The translations under genes were made by a program, and so were the position numbers. The notes below the pieces were generated by a model. That model was not told where the DNA came from and ran no database searches. It saw only the letters and a list, made by a program, of their open reading frames with translations. A stretch of DNA of 59,232 nucleotides from Thermodesulfobacteriota bacterium. Lineage in GTDB: Bacteria; Desulfobacterota; Thermodesulfobacteria; Thermodesulfobacteriales; Thermodesulfobacteriaceae. Positions 43,759-52,853 of the stretch are shown in pieces (the stretch's first letter is position 1; each line of letters begins with the position of its first letter). The stretch is from contig JAUQPD010000009.1 of NCBI GenBank assembly GCA_030550555.1, positions 1-59,232 on the forward strand, in the 5' to 3' direction.

Positions 43759-44826
43759 TTAAGCAAGGGGTTTCCTGCCAAGTTTACAATATCTTGGTCT
43801 AAAAGGAAAGGAGATAGGTCTATTTCTTTCTGCAGACTCATAGAGTGCAAGTATTACTTTAAGGGATTTTAGGGCATCCTCACCAACACTTAGATAGGGT
43901 GCTAGGGCTCCCTCCTTAAAGAATAGGATAGCACTTTTCAGGTATTGATAGATGGCAAATCCATAGGGATTTTCAGGATTTTTTTCAGAAAGATCTAAAC
44001 TAAGGTTCACCCCATCGTCAAGTGCTAAATACTCTAATCTATCAAGTGAAAAGCCACTAAGGATGCTAGAGCCCTTTTCGCCTAGAACAACAAATTCTGC
44101 CTTTATATCCTTTGGTCTTGCACAGGTTGTAGCTTCTATGGTTCCTAAGGCTCCATTTTTAAACCTGAGAGTGCCTACAAGTAGGTCTTCAGCCTCAATT
44201 TTGGAGAGATAGGTGCCCATTTTGGCATAAACCTCTTCCACATCTCCACCGAGATAGACCATCATATCCACAAAATGGCATCCTTGCTGGGCAAGGGCAC
44301 CACCATCAAGAGCCCAAGTGCCTCTCCAATCTGCACTATCGTAATAGGACTGATCCCTTTTCCAGTAAAACCTAGTAGATATTAGAAGAGGTTTTCCTAA
44401 AAGGCCTTTCTCAAGAAATTCCTTTAATTTTTGGACAGGAAGATTTGCCCTATTTTGAAAAATCGTAACCAGCTTGAGTTTGTATCTTTCAGAAAGATTG
44501 ATAAGTTCCTCTGCATCACGTAGAGTAAGGGCCAAGGGTTTTTCAACGAGGAGGTGCTTTTTAAACCCCCGAAGAACTATTTTCCCAATCTCTCCATGCA
44601 AGCCCGAAGGTAGAGCAAGATCAACTACATCGACAGGTTCTTTCTTTAGCATTTCTTTAAAGTCTGTATAGGCTTTGGCACCTAGTTCTTTAGCAAAAAC
44701 CTCAGCTCTACCGAGATTTAGGTCACAGACCGCTACAACTTCGATTAACTCTGTGAGAGCTTTATAGACCCTGAGATGTTTCTCTGATGCTTTTCCACAT
44801 CCAATAATGGCTATTCTTAACTTCAT
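43759..44826 (-). CDS. Gfo/Idh/MocA-family sugar oxidoreductase
   Basis: The 355-residue protein has a Rossmann site RIAIIGCGKASEKHLR, LALPSGLHGEI, the catalytic EKPLALT near 95 and GGGALAQQGCHFVDM-type C-terminal residues (seen as DGGALAQQGCHFVD). It is first in the operon with DegT and the DPM1-like transferase. The pair resembles systems that make 3-amino sugars for surface glycans. An 18-bp perfect palindrome overlaps its ribosome-binding site. Confidence 0.87.
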   Translation of the reverse strand: MKLRIAIIGCGKASEKHLRVYKALTELIEVVAVCDLNLGRAEVFAKELGAKAYTDFKEMLKKEPVDVVDLALPSGLHGEIGKIVLRGFKKHLLVEKPLALTLRDAEELINLSERYKLKLVTIFQNRANLPVQKLKEFLEKGLLGKPLLISTRFYWKRDQSYYDSADWRGTWALDGGALAQQGCHFVDMMVYLGGDVEEVYAKMGTYLSKIEAEDLLVGTLRFKNGALGTIEATTCARPKDIKAEFVVLGEKGSSILSGFSLDRLEYLALDDGVNLSLDLSEKNPENPYGFAIYQYLKSAILFFKEGALAPYLSVGEDALKSLKVILALYESAERNRPISFPFRPRYCKLGRKPLA

Positions 44827-44832
44827 GACAGT

Positions 44833-44850
44833 CCTTAGATTAATCTAAGG
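44833..44850. repeat. Perfect 18-bp palindrome over the oxidoreductase ribosome-binding site
   Basis: CCTTAGATTAATCTAAGG is its own reverse complement and ends six bases before the ATG of the leftward Gfo/Idh gene. The AAGG arm is also the only Shine-Dalgarno-like sequence. As RNA it can form a 7-bp stem with a TTAA loop that would hide the ribosome site. As DNA it could be an operator for a dimeric regulator. Confidence 0.6.
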
Positions 44851-44902
44851 GTATTACTTTGTAAAGAGGAAAAATTAGGCTCCTAAGTATTGTTAAAATT
44901 CG

Positions 44903-45127
44903 TTATTTTCGAAGGAGAAGGTTAAGAATTATAGTAAGGATGAGGCTTAGTATGATGGATGTTGCAAGGGGGAAATAGAAGGTAAAGTTATCTCTTTTAA
45001 TTAAGATATCTCCAGGCAACTTACCAAGAAAGGGGATTTTGGGAAAAAGAATTAGGATGAGACCGACAATGATAATAATTATGCCAAAGAGTACAAGAAA
45101 TTTTCCAAGACCTGAGAGGTCTATCAT
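44903..45127 (-). CDS. DUF2905 small membrane protein
   Basis: The 74-residue protein has two hydrophobic helices separated by FLGKLPGDILIKRDNFTFYFP, the DUF2905 signature. Function of the family is unknown. It lies 3 bases after the P-type ATPase gene and is probably co-transcribed with it. Confidence 0.85.
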   Translation of the reverse strand: MIDLSGLGKFLVLFGIIIIIVGLILILFPKIPFLGKLPGDILIKRDNFTFYFPLATSIILSLILTIILNLLLRK

Positions 45128-45130
45128 GAG

Positions 45131-47650
45131 TTAAATTCTAACACTTTTTGTCTCATAAGACAACCATATCCACTTTCTGATTTCAATTCCAAAAAAGGTA
45201 AGAATAGGGATGAGAAGTAAGTAAGGCAGGTGTTCAACACCTAATCTTACAGCATGGAAATAGTCAGAAAGAAAGGTAATCGCAGAGAGCTGAAGTAGGG
45301 CTCCAAATACAATTCCAATATAAACATAGGGGTTGGTTTTGAAATATTCAAGAGGATTGACAAAGAAGGGACGTTGGCTAACTTCTTGGATCCCCACAGC
45401 CCACTGACTTACCACTGAAGAGGTAAAACTAATCGTGAGAGCTACTTCATAAGGATAGATCTTTAGTAGATAGTAGAACAGAAAGAGATGGGGAATTGCC
45501 ATTAGGAGACCATTATAAAAGAGGGCAAAGAGTTGAGCCTTACCCAGAAAAATCTTTGCTGGTTTCTGAGGAGACTCTTTCATAGGATCTCCCTCAAACT
45601 TAGTGAAGGGGTAAGCCTTGTCTTGTACTCCATCGGTCACAAGATTTATCCAAAGAATTTGAGTTGGATAGAGAGGAAGAGGTAGGCCGAGCAAAATAGC
45701 AAAGGAGTTATAGAAGATCTGAAAGGAATTTGCAGAAAGGAGATATCTAATAACCTTGGCAATGTTCATAGAGATTAGTCTTCCGGTCTTTATGGCAGTG
45801 ACGATAATTGAGAGGTTGTTGTCAACAATAATCATCTTCGCTGCATCTTTAGCTGCCTGCGATCCCGAGCCCATAGCTATTCCAAGATCCGCAACTTTAA
45901 GAGCAGGAGCATCATTAGCTCCATCTCCCGTTACCGCTACAATCTCACCGTGATCCTGAAGTACTTTGACAATACGGTATTTGTCCTCCGGAGTTGCTCT
46001 GGCAACAACCGATACAGACTGTAGGACCTCATATAAACTCTTATCGTCGTATCTTTCAAGGTCCTTCCCCTCAAGGATGAGATTCTTTCCCTCCTCATGA
46101 ATGCTAACCATTTCTGCAATCGCCTTTGCGGTGAGAAGGTTGTCACCAGTAATCATAATAACTCTTATTCCTGCCTTTTTTGCAAGCTCTACAGCGTCTT
46201 TCACTCCCTCCTTTGGTGGATCAAGAAAACCTACAAGCCCAACCAAATCAATCTTGACATCATCTACAGAGTTTGGGACACTTATTAGCTTGGTGTAGCC
46301 AAAGGCAAGAACTCTTAAACCTTTTGAGGCCAGTTTATCATGAGCCCTAAATACCTCCTCAGGTACTGGCTCTTTACACATTTTTGCTAAGCTCTCAAGG
46401 GCTCCTTTGATATAAAAATCTAAGCCTCCATCCTTTGACTCAACAATTACAGCCATAAGCCGTCTCTTCGTGTCAAAAGGATGCTCCCAAACCCTCTCAG
46501 ATTCCGCTCTCAAAAAGTCCCATCTTACCTCCTCTCTCTCAAGCCACTCAATGAGGGCTATTTCAAGAGGATCTCCCTTAAGGCCATCAGAATCATTACA
46601 AAAGACCGCACAAAGATGAAGCTTTCCTCTATCATAGGCTATATACTCCTCTACCCTAAGCTTTCCAAGCGTAATAGTTCCCGTTTTATCAGAACAGATA
46701 AAGGTGGCACTGCCAAGGGTCTCAACAGCAGGCAGATATTTCACAAGGGTCTTTTCTCGAGAAAGCCTAAGTGCCCCAACAACAAGGGCAATGGTTACTA
46801 CAATAGGAAGCCCCTCAGGTACTGCAGATACAAGCTGAGCAACCGCAAAGAAGGCAAGGGTTTTTAGCTCCCTACCCTGGAAATAGCCAATAATTAAAAG
46901 TAAAGCTAAAGCAGTGGTAACAATTAGGATCCATTTTTTTCCAAAGCTTGCTAAAGCCCTATTTAAGGGACTCTCAGGTGATTTCTCAAGAACGCGCTGG
47001 GCAATCTTACCAAGTTCTGTATTCTTGCCTGTTGCAAATACAATTCCAAAGGCCTTTCCGCGGACTATGACAGTTCCCTTATAGAGACAATTATTTCTTG
47101 CATGAAGGGGTGTGTCTTCAGGTAGGATTTTTTCCACTTCTTTGGCAACTGGAATAGACTCTCCAGTAAGCATGGACTCATCTACCATAAGCCCTACTGC
47201 ATCAACAAGTCTAATGTCCGCTGGGACAACATCTCCCTCTGCAAGTTGAACAACATCTCCTGGAACAAGCTCACTCACATCAAGCTCTCTCTCTTCTCCG
47301 TCCCTATAGACTCTCGCTTTAAAGGCTGTCAAGGCCTTAAGCGCCTTGATTGATGCCTGTGCTTTAAGCTCTTGATAGAATCCAATTATTCCATTTATGA
47401 TAATTAGTCCAAAAACAACAATTGAATCTTTCACATCTCCCAGAAACAGGGCAAGAAATCCTGCAACTATAAGGATAAGTATAAAGGAGCTCGTAAATTG
47501 TCTTATAAAAAGTTTGAGCTTACTTTCTTCTTCCTCCTCTAAGGTATTTGGACCATAGATTTTCAGCCTTCTTTGAGCCTCATCCTGAGAAAGTCCATTT
47601 ATCGTAGTATTTAACTCCCTTAAAACCTCAGGAATTGTTTTGTTGTGCAT
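45131..47650 (-). CDS. P-type cation-transporting ATPase (P2 type)
   Basis: The 839-residue pump has an N-terminal cation-ATPase domain, actuator loop LTGESIPV, membrane motif VSAVPEGLPIVV, phosphorylation site CSDKTGTIT (near 320), KGALESL, TGDGANDAPALKVADLG (near 575) and a C-terminal membrane bundle. PEGLP in helix M4 is typical of Ca2+ or related P2 pumps, but ion specificity is not certain. A close start with no strong ribosome-binding site is used. It lies after a noncoding strip beside the ssrA region. Confidence 0.88.
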   Translation of the reverse strand: MHNKTIPEVLRELNTTINGLSQDEAQRRLKIYGPNTLEEEEESKLKLFIRQFTSSFILILIVAGFLALFLGDVKDSIVVFGLIIINGIIGFYQELKAQASIKALKALTAFKARVYRDGEERELDVSELVPGDVVQLAEGDVVPADIRLVDAVGLMVDESMLTGESIPVAKEVEKILPEDTPLHARNNCLYKGTVIVRGKAFGIVFATGKNTELGKIAQRVLEKSPESPLNRALASFGKKWILIVTTALALLLIIGYFQGRELKTLAFFAVAQLVSAVPEGLPIVVTIALVVGALRLSREKTLVKYLPAVETLGSATFICSDKTGTITLGKLRVEEYIAYDRGKLHLCAVFCNDSDGLKGDPLEIALIEWLEREEVRWDFLRAESERVWEHPFDTKRRLMAVIVESKDGGLDFYIKGALESLAKMCKEPVPEEVFRAHDKLASKGLRVLAFGYTKLISVPNSVDDVKIDLVGLVGFLDPPKEGVKDAVELAKKAGIRVIMITGDNLLTAKAIAEMVSIHEEGKNLILEGKDLERYDDKSLYEVLQSVSVVARATPEDKYRIVKVLQDHGEIVAVTGDGANDAPALKVADLGIAMGSGSQAAKDAAKMIIVDNNLSIIVTAIKTGRLISMNIAKVIRYLLSANSFQIFYNSFAILLGLPLPLYPTQILWINLVTDGVQDKAYPFTKFEGDPMKESPQKPAKIFLGKAQLFALFYNGLLMAIPHLFLFYYLLKIYPYEVALTISFTSSVVSQWAVGIQEVSQRPFFVNPLEYFKTNPYVYIGIVFGALLQLSAITFLSDYFHAVRLGVEHLPYLLLIPILTFFGIEIRKWIWLSYETKSVRI

Positions 47651-47692
47651 ATGGGACTCCTAGACAATTAAAGGACTTAGTTTACTATAGTA

Positions 47693-47920
47693 ATGTACTT
47701 TAAATTTAAAGATTTTACAAGTACATTTGTCAATCTCTCCAAAAGGCAATTCATACGCCTAAAAAAGAAATTGCAACAAAATCCCCACTCACCACTCATT
47801 CATGGTAACCCCCTTAGATCCCCTCATAATGCCTTCCCAAAGGAGATTAAATCCCTAATCATAAAACTCTACAAATCTAAATATCTCACACAAAATTTTT
47901 TCAACTCCCGTCTACTATAG
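47693..47920 (+). pseudogene. Remnant of a transposase N-terminus (ISNCY-like helix-turn-helix)
   Basis: The 75-codon frame contains LSKRQFIRLKKKL, then LIHGNPLRSPHNAFPKEIK and LIIKLYKSKY. This order (LSxRQxxRLxKxx, LxHGNxxxxP, PxExxxxIxxLYxxxY) is that of the N-terminal DNA-binding region of ISNCY-type transposases. It then stops; the rest of the transposase, its DDE residues and terminal repeats are not seen. I read it as a decayed insertion-sequence fragment. Confidence 0.6.
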
Positions 47921-48233
47921 CTTATGACAAGCCGATAGATGAAAGGTAAAGACAAGGGAGTTGAGTGAGACTTTAAAGAGTCTTTACAGCGGGTTAGAGC
48001 TTCTTGACAGTTATCTCAGGTTTGGGTTTATTACAGGGGTTATAGTTTAAATCATCTGAATAATATAACAATTGATACGAAGTATGCTACGATTTGTGGG
48101 TATACGCAGGAAGAGTTTGAGGAGGTGTTTGGGGAGTAACTAAGGTTTGGAGCTATTAGGTGTTTGTATGATGGATATTTTTGTGGAAAGAGAGAGTATA
48201 ATTCCACTCTTTTGAGGAATTACTTAATTCAGA
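47920..48233 (+). pseudogene. Remnant of a second AAA-ATPase-like (DUF1703-type) gene next to ssrA
   Basis: Read across three frames, the segment gives YDKPIDER, ETLKSLYSGLELLDSYLRFG, FITGV, SLNHLNNITIDTKYATICGY, TQEEFEEVFGE and YDGYFCGKREYN. These are successive conserved pieces of the AAA-ATPase-like family (Walker B region through the YDGY motif). Several frameshifts and stops break it, and both ends are missing. It ends at the 3' end of ssrA. It represents the middle of the gene, unlike the copy at 6.4-7.3 kb, which keeps the two ends. Confidence 0.8.
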
Positions 48234-48588
48234 TGGAGGCGGCGGGAATCGAACCCGCGTCCGAAGGTAGTTCAGATTAAACCCCTACAGGCTTAGCCTG
48301 TGGAGCCTTCTCGCCTGAGATCCGTCACAGGCACCGGATCTTCAGGCCAGGTGGGAATTATCTCGACTCTCCCAAACCCACCACTTGAGAGAGCCTCAGC
48401 CCTTCTTGGTCACGCCCCTTGAGGCCGAAGGGCGGAGCACTCAAGGAACGCAGGCTGCGCGCTCTTAGGCAGCCTGAGCGTAGGCGTATTCGTTGGCAGT
48501 TGTGTTTTTGCACCCTATTTAACGTGGTGGGTGCGACCACGGCCTGCGGTTTAACCCTACCTACCCCCGTCGAACCCTCATCGCCCCC
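48234..48588 (-). ncRNA. ssrA: Transfer-messenger RNA (tmRNA)
   Basis: The 5' end GGGGGCGATGAGGGTTCGAC and the 3' end GGTTCGATTCCCGCCGCCTCCA (shown here as its TGGAGGCGGCGGGAATCG complement) form a 7-bp acceptor stem with discriminator A. The tag ORF ends with codons for ANEYAYAQAA and stop TAA at 48467-48465, probably preceded by NTT. tmRNA with SmpB rescues stalled ribosomes and tags the product for proteolysis. The exact resume codon is uncertain. The 3' CCA is not encoded (genome continues TCT). Confidence 0.92.
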
Positions 48589-49065
48589 AATCTTTCAAAG
48601 ATCATAAACCTATAACTAAATTTAAAAACTTTTCTCCAATTTTCAAGAAGCTCTCCCCATAAAATCTCTCCCTCAAGTGTTAAATCCTCCTAAGTTGACA
48701 ATAGGAAAATCAACCCAATAAGAACCGCACATCAACCAATTTTCCTCAATCTCCACGTCGAACCTCTAAACCACTATTTCCTCTAAGAGGTATAAAGTTA
48801 ATTTTAACCCGTTGAATTATTATTCTCTCTGGCATAGTTGAAAATTTGTGCCTGAGCTCAACGCAATTTTTGCCTACCATATTGGGAAAAATTTTCCTGT
48901 CTATCACTAAGACTACCATCAATTGGTCTATCCCTACCCTACTAAAGGCAAATATTGCATATACCATTAAATTGATATTCTCCAACAAATAGGCATGTTT
49001 CTTGAATAGACTAATTAGCAGGCTTTGATTTAGTTCCAGTAAAAAACAAAGATTGAGAAGAGAAG
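48589..49065. other. Intergenic region between ssrA and the flagellar operon
   Basis: About 480 bases with no gene I can support. One 80-codon leftward frame (48746-48988) is open but resembles nothing I know and has no convincing start. The ssrA promoter should lie just right of 48588 and the fliK promoter just left of 49066; a weak AGGCATG-N4-TTGAA near 49000 only partly resembles a sigma-54 site. Confidence 0.4.
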
Positions 49066-50724
49066 ATGAAGGTCTGGGGACAAATAGCTACAATAAAGCC
49101 TTCAGGAACTGTAGAGAGAGACTTGCCTAGTGCCAATATAGATTTCCTTTATGGTTCTACTTTTTCAGATCTGCTACTCTTAATTTTGACAACTCTTACA
49201 AATTCCAATGATTTCTCTTCAAAATCGCTCTTTTTTGAGAATAATAAGCAAAATAGTTTGTTTGAGGAATTTAAACACGACAAGATACAGATATCAACAG
49301 GCTTGATACAATCAAAGGAAACAAGGGATTTTATTGATAACGATTATATGCCTTATATAGATAAGATCATAGCTTTTTTATTTGTTGAATTTTTGAAAAA
49401 TATTTTTGCAATGAATGATACAGAAGTCAAAGTTGAGAAAACAATAGAAACTTCCGAGCTTTTTAATATTTTTATAAATCAAAAAATATCAGAAAATGAT
49501 ATCGATCAAGCTCTACGATTAGTAAGAAAAAATATTTATCAATTTTTAAGAGAAAGTTTTGAATTTCAACAAAGGTTTAATGAAAAACATTATATTGATC
49601 AATCTTCAATCATTGACAAAAATAATAGACATATAGAGAATTTAAATAATGACGGTAACTTTGAATTCAGAGAAAAATTTATAGTTGATAATTATAGCTT
49701 ACTTTCTGAAGAATCTAAACAAGGAATAAAAATCACAGGAAATCACATAGAAAGCACTTTATATGAGACAGTTGAGCTTAAAACAAAGGAAAATTACCAA
49801 TACAAAGATGAGCTAAATAGAAATAACATTAGTATGTTGGAAAGAGATAATTCAAAGAAAGGTCATAAATTCACTCAAAGTGATGAAAGGGTTCAATTAG
49901 AAGATATTTTGAGGCAATCTGAAGAAACATTCAAACAATTTATAAGTAAATTATCAAAAGAAAATACAAAAGTTGAAAAGGATAGTATTGTAAGGTATTT
50001 TATTAGTAATAGCAAGGTAAATAAAAGTGAGGACTTAACAAATTTTAACTCTGGCAGAACTGTACTTATTGAAGAATTTGAGAGGCTACCTTTTAACATA
50101 AAAGAGCGATTCGAGATAGCTATTCGTAGTTACTCAGTGCATATAAAGAGGGAGCTATCAAAATTGTGGGGACTCTCAAGGACTTTAAAGGGAGAAAGTC
50201 CTCATACTGAAGTGCTCCCAACTCATACTGGGCCACTCACACAGCCTTTGGAGGAGGTTGTAACACATATCATGGCACACGAGCGGGTTTTCCATCGGGT
50301 CCCTGTAGGAGAGTTTTTAAACTTTGTAAAGGAATTTTCTGCAGAATTGCTTCCAAGCGGTGAGAGGAGAGCAAACATTCAACTTGAGCCCCCAGAGCTT
50401 GGAAGACTTGAGTTGGAGATAAAAGTTGTTGACCATGAAGTTGAATTGAAGGTCCGTGTAGAGAAACCTGAGACCTATGCTCAATTTCAGCAAGACCTTG
50501 CCCAACTGAAAAATAATTTCGAAGAGCTCGGTCTGAGACTCAAGGATATTCAGCTTTCCCTTGGTTTCTCAGATGACAGGTCCTTAGCTAAGGGGAGAAA
50601 AGAGGAAGAATTGAAGGATAGTGATTCAGGAAGATCGAGAATTCTTTATGGTGTAGAGGGAAACACAGAGGAGATCCCGTTTAATCGTCTCAGAGGTTTC
50701 TACGGATTTTATAGGATTGTATAA
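49066..50724 (+). CDS. fliK: Flagellar hook-length control protein
   Basis: FliK measures the hook and switches export specificity. The 552-residue protein has a low-complexity, Asn/Lys/Ser-rich N-terminal ruler region (about 1-370), with clearly AT-rich DNA, and the conserved Flg_hook C-terminal domain: NIQLEPPELGRLELEIKV then VELKVRVEKPETYAQF and LGLRLKDIQLSLG. Only a weak purine run precedes the ATG. It heads an operon with flgD and two hook proteins. Confidence 0.85.
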   Translation: MKVWGQIATIKPSGTVERDLPSANIDFLYGSTFSDLLLLILTTLTNSNDFSSKSLFFENNKQNSLFEEFKHDKIQISTGLIQSKETRDFIDNDYMPYIDKIIAFLFVEFLKNIFAMNDTEVKVEKTIETSELFNIFINQKISENDIDQALRLVRKNIYQFLRESFEFQQRFNEKHYIDQSSIIDKNNRHIENLNNDGNFEFREKFIVDNYSLLSEESKQGIKITGNHIESTLYETVELKTKENYQYKDELNRNNISMLERDNSKKGHKFTQSDERVQLEDILRQSEETFKQFISKLSKENTKVEKDSIVRYFISNSKVNKSEDLTNFNSGRTVLIEEFERLPFNIKERFEIAIRSYSVHIKRELSKLWGLSRTLKGESPHTEVLPTHTGPLTQPLEEVVTHIMAHERVFHRVPVGEFLNFVKEFSAELLPSGERRANIQLEPPELGRLELEIKVVDHEVELKVRVEKPETYAQFQQDLAQLKNNFEELGLRLKDIQLSLGFSDDRSLAKGRKEEELKDSDSGRSRILYGVEGNTEEIPFNRLRGFYGFYRIV

Positions 50725-50738
50725 AGGAGGGTATAGGT

Positions 50739-51401
50739 ATGGCTGTAATAAGTAAGGTCAATGAGAAGACTGGTCAGCCTGCTGATCTAAAGAGGATTCC
50801 CAAGAAGGTCCTCGACAAAGAAGACTTTATCCAACTCTTTGTCAAACAGCTTCAATATCAGAATCCAATGAAGCCAATTGAGAATCATGAAATGGCATTA
50901 CAACTTGCCTCCTTTAACCAGGTTGATCAATTGATGAATATAAATGATAAGTTGAGTAAACTTGTTGATCTATATAAGGCTAATGAGTATACACTTTATG
51001 CTAATTTAGTGGGAAAACTTGTAAAGGTTGAGGGAAATGTTGGTCGCATAGAGGGAGGAAGCTTTCTTGGTGGTGAGTTTAATCTTAGCGAGCCTGCAAA
51101 TGAGGTAATTGTAACAATAAGAAATGAAAAGGGACAGTTAGTACGAACCATAGAAATGAAAAATTTGCCAAAGGGTAAACATCAGATAAATTGGGATGGG
51201 CTTGATAATACAGGTCAGTTAGTTCCTGATGGAAATTATAGAATTTCAGTCGCAGTTATCCGAGGTGAAAACAGAGAGAGCCTGCCAGTTACAGTTGTAT
51301 CTAAAGTAACAGGAGCAATTATTGGGGATCAGCCAAAGCTTGTGATTAATGGTTCTGAGAAGGTCACTTTAAGAGATATAAAAGAAATTCTCGGAGGTTA
51401 G
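50739..51401 (+). CDS. flgD: Flagellar hook capping protein
   Basis: FlgD caps the growing hook. The 220-residue protein has the conserved N-terminal segment DFIQLFVKQLQYQNPMKPIEN and FASFNQVDQL-type sequence (seen as LASFNQVDQLMNIN). A Tudor/FnIII-like domain with LPKGKHQINWDGLDNTGQ follows. AGGAGG precedes the ATG. It lies 14 bases after fliK and 5 bases before the hook-like gene. Confidence 0.93.
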   Translation: MAVISKVNEKTGQPADLKRIPKKVLDKEDFIQLFVKQLQYQNPMKPIENHEMALQLASFNQVDQLMNINDKLSKLVDLYKANEYTLYANLVGKLVKVEGNVGRIEGGSFLGGEFNLSEPANEVIVTIRNEKGQLVRTIEMKNLPKGKHQINWDGLDNTGQLVPDGNYRISVAVIRGENRESLPVTVVSKVTGAIIGDQPKLVINGSEKVTLRDIKEILGG

Positions 51402-51406
51402 GGCTT

Positions 51407-52792
51407 ATGGGGCTCTTTGGAACTATGTTTATAGGATATAGTGGACTCTATAGCGATACCCTGGCAACCAAGGTCACCGCAGACAACATTACAAATCTAA
51501 ATACTGTTGGATTCAAAGGAAGTCGCACTGAATTCGCCAATATGGTAGTTCGCTACAGCGAGGTCTTTGGAAGAGAGCGAGGTTTCGGAGCGAATATAAA
51601 ACACATCAGGCCCCTCTTTACTCAAGGTGGAATCTTTACAACGGACCTGTCAACCGATCTTGCCATAGTTGGAAAGGGCTACTTTATCCTTTCAGATTCA
51701 AAAGGCAATATTTATTACACTCGAGATGGTCAATTTTTCATCAACGAAGTTGATGAGCATTATTTTGCCCTTCAAAACTCCCTTAAAATGTATCTCTTAG
51801 GTGCTGATCTCAAGGCAACGAGTCCTGATCTTAATTCGCTTAAGCCAAATCTTATCCCCAAAGTTATGCAGGCAAAGGCAACCGCAGTTCTATCATCTCA
51901 ATTAATTCTTGACTCAAGAAGGCCAACTAATACAGAGTCACTCCTGGCAAAATATGATGCCACAAAGACTCAACCTCTTGAAGATGGTCGATATGACTGG
52001 GTCTTTGATTTGTATGTTTATGATAGCCTTGGGGAGCTCGTGCCTATTAAGCTCTATTTTGACAGGGGAGATAGCCCAAATACCTATGAAATGCTCCTGA
52101 CACTTGCGGACCCAGCAAAAGATGGAAGAGGTGAGGGGAATTATCGTGGAGCATTTCTCTATGGAACCCTCACCTTTGGAGGTGCAGGGGAAGTTGTATC
52201 TGCTACTTTTTCTGAGGTCAACGTTGATGGAACCCTTAATCCTCTTGACCTCACTCAACTTGGAAGACCAAGGTTCAATCTCAATATCAATGGAAATGTC
52301 CAACAGGTCACACTGGATTTGGGTTTTTCCGTAGATCCTGATGGTTCTGTCTCAAGAGATATTGGTGCTGTGAAGATGTTAGCAAGTCCCTTTGCTCAGG
52401 TTGGATTTACTCAGGATGGCTATCCAACAGGGGTTTTTGAGAGGATTGAGGTTATTGATGAAGAGGGTCTTATTAGGGCTTGGTATACGAATCAGAAAGA
52501 TATTGAGGTTTCAAGGCTTTTTCTTGCAGATTTTTCGGGTTATGAGGAGTCTCTTGAAAGGCTTGGAAATGGACTTTTTAGGGCACGGGCAGGAGTTGAG
52601 GTGTATCTCTTTATACCAGGCTCTGCAGAGAGGGGACGAATCCTCTCAGGTGCCCTTGAGGGATCAAACGTAGACTTGGCTATGGAGATGATAAATTTGA
52701 TAATGTTACAGAGGAGCTTTCAGAGCAATTCTCGGGTAATTACTACTGCAGATGCAATGCTTGAGGATTTCTTGAGACAACTAAGATTTTAA
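51407..52792 (+). CDS. FlgE-family hook/basal-body protein (first of two)
   Basis: The 461-residue protein has the N-terminal rod/hook motif VTADNITNLNTVGFKGSR and the C-terminal EGSNVDLAMEMINLIMLQRSFQSNSR of the FlgE/FlgF/FlgG family. The central FlgE-type domain is shorter than in the next gene. It may be an alternative hook protein, a minor hook subunit or a FlgF-like rod protein. GGAGG in the preceding gene's end serves as ribosome-binding site. Confidence 0.85.
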   Translation: MGLFGTMFIGYSGLYSDTLATKVTADNITNLNTVGFKGSRTEFANMVVRYSEVFGRERGFGANIKHIRPLFTQGGIFTTDLSTDLAIVGKGYFILSDSKGNIYYTRDGQFFINEVDEHYFALQNSLKMYLLGADLKATSPDLNSLKPNLIPKVMQAKATAVLSSQLILDSRRPTNTESLLAKYDATKTQPLEDGRYDWVFDLYVYDSLGELVPIKLYFDRGDSPNTYEMLLTLADPAKDGRGEGNYRGAFLYGTLTFGGAGEVVSATFSEVNVDGTLNPLDLTQLGRPRFNLNINGNVQQVTLDLGFSVDPDGSVSRDIGAVKMLASPFAQVGFTQDGYPTGVFERIEVIDEEGLIRAWYTNQKDIEVSRLFLADFSGYEESLERLGNGLFRARAGVEVYLFIPGSAERGRILSGALEGSNVDLAMEMINLIMLQRSFQSNSRVITTADAMLEDFLRQLRF

Positions 52793-52853
52793 ATAGGTAG
52801 GTAGTTTAATTAAGTAGTAGTTTATTCCGAAAAACACTTTAGGGGGTGAGAGT

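Noticed and set aside
48746-48988. Leftward 80-codon frame between ssrA and fliK
   Set aside because: No recognisable family, no good ribosome-binding site and no operon context, so I left it out as a gene.
48990-49030. Sigma-54 promoter for the flagellar operon
   Set aside because: The best candidate lacks the essential GC at -12 and has other mismatches.
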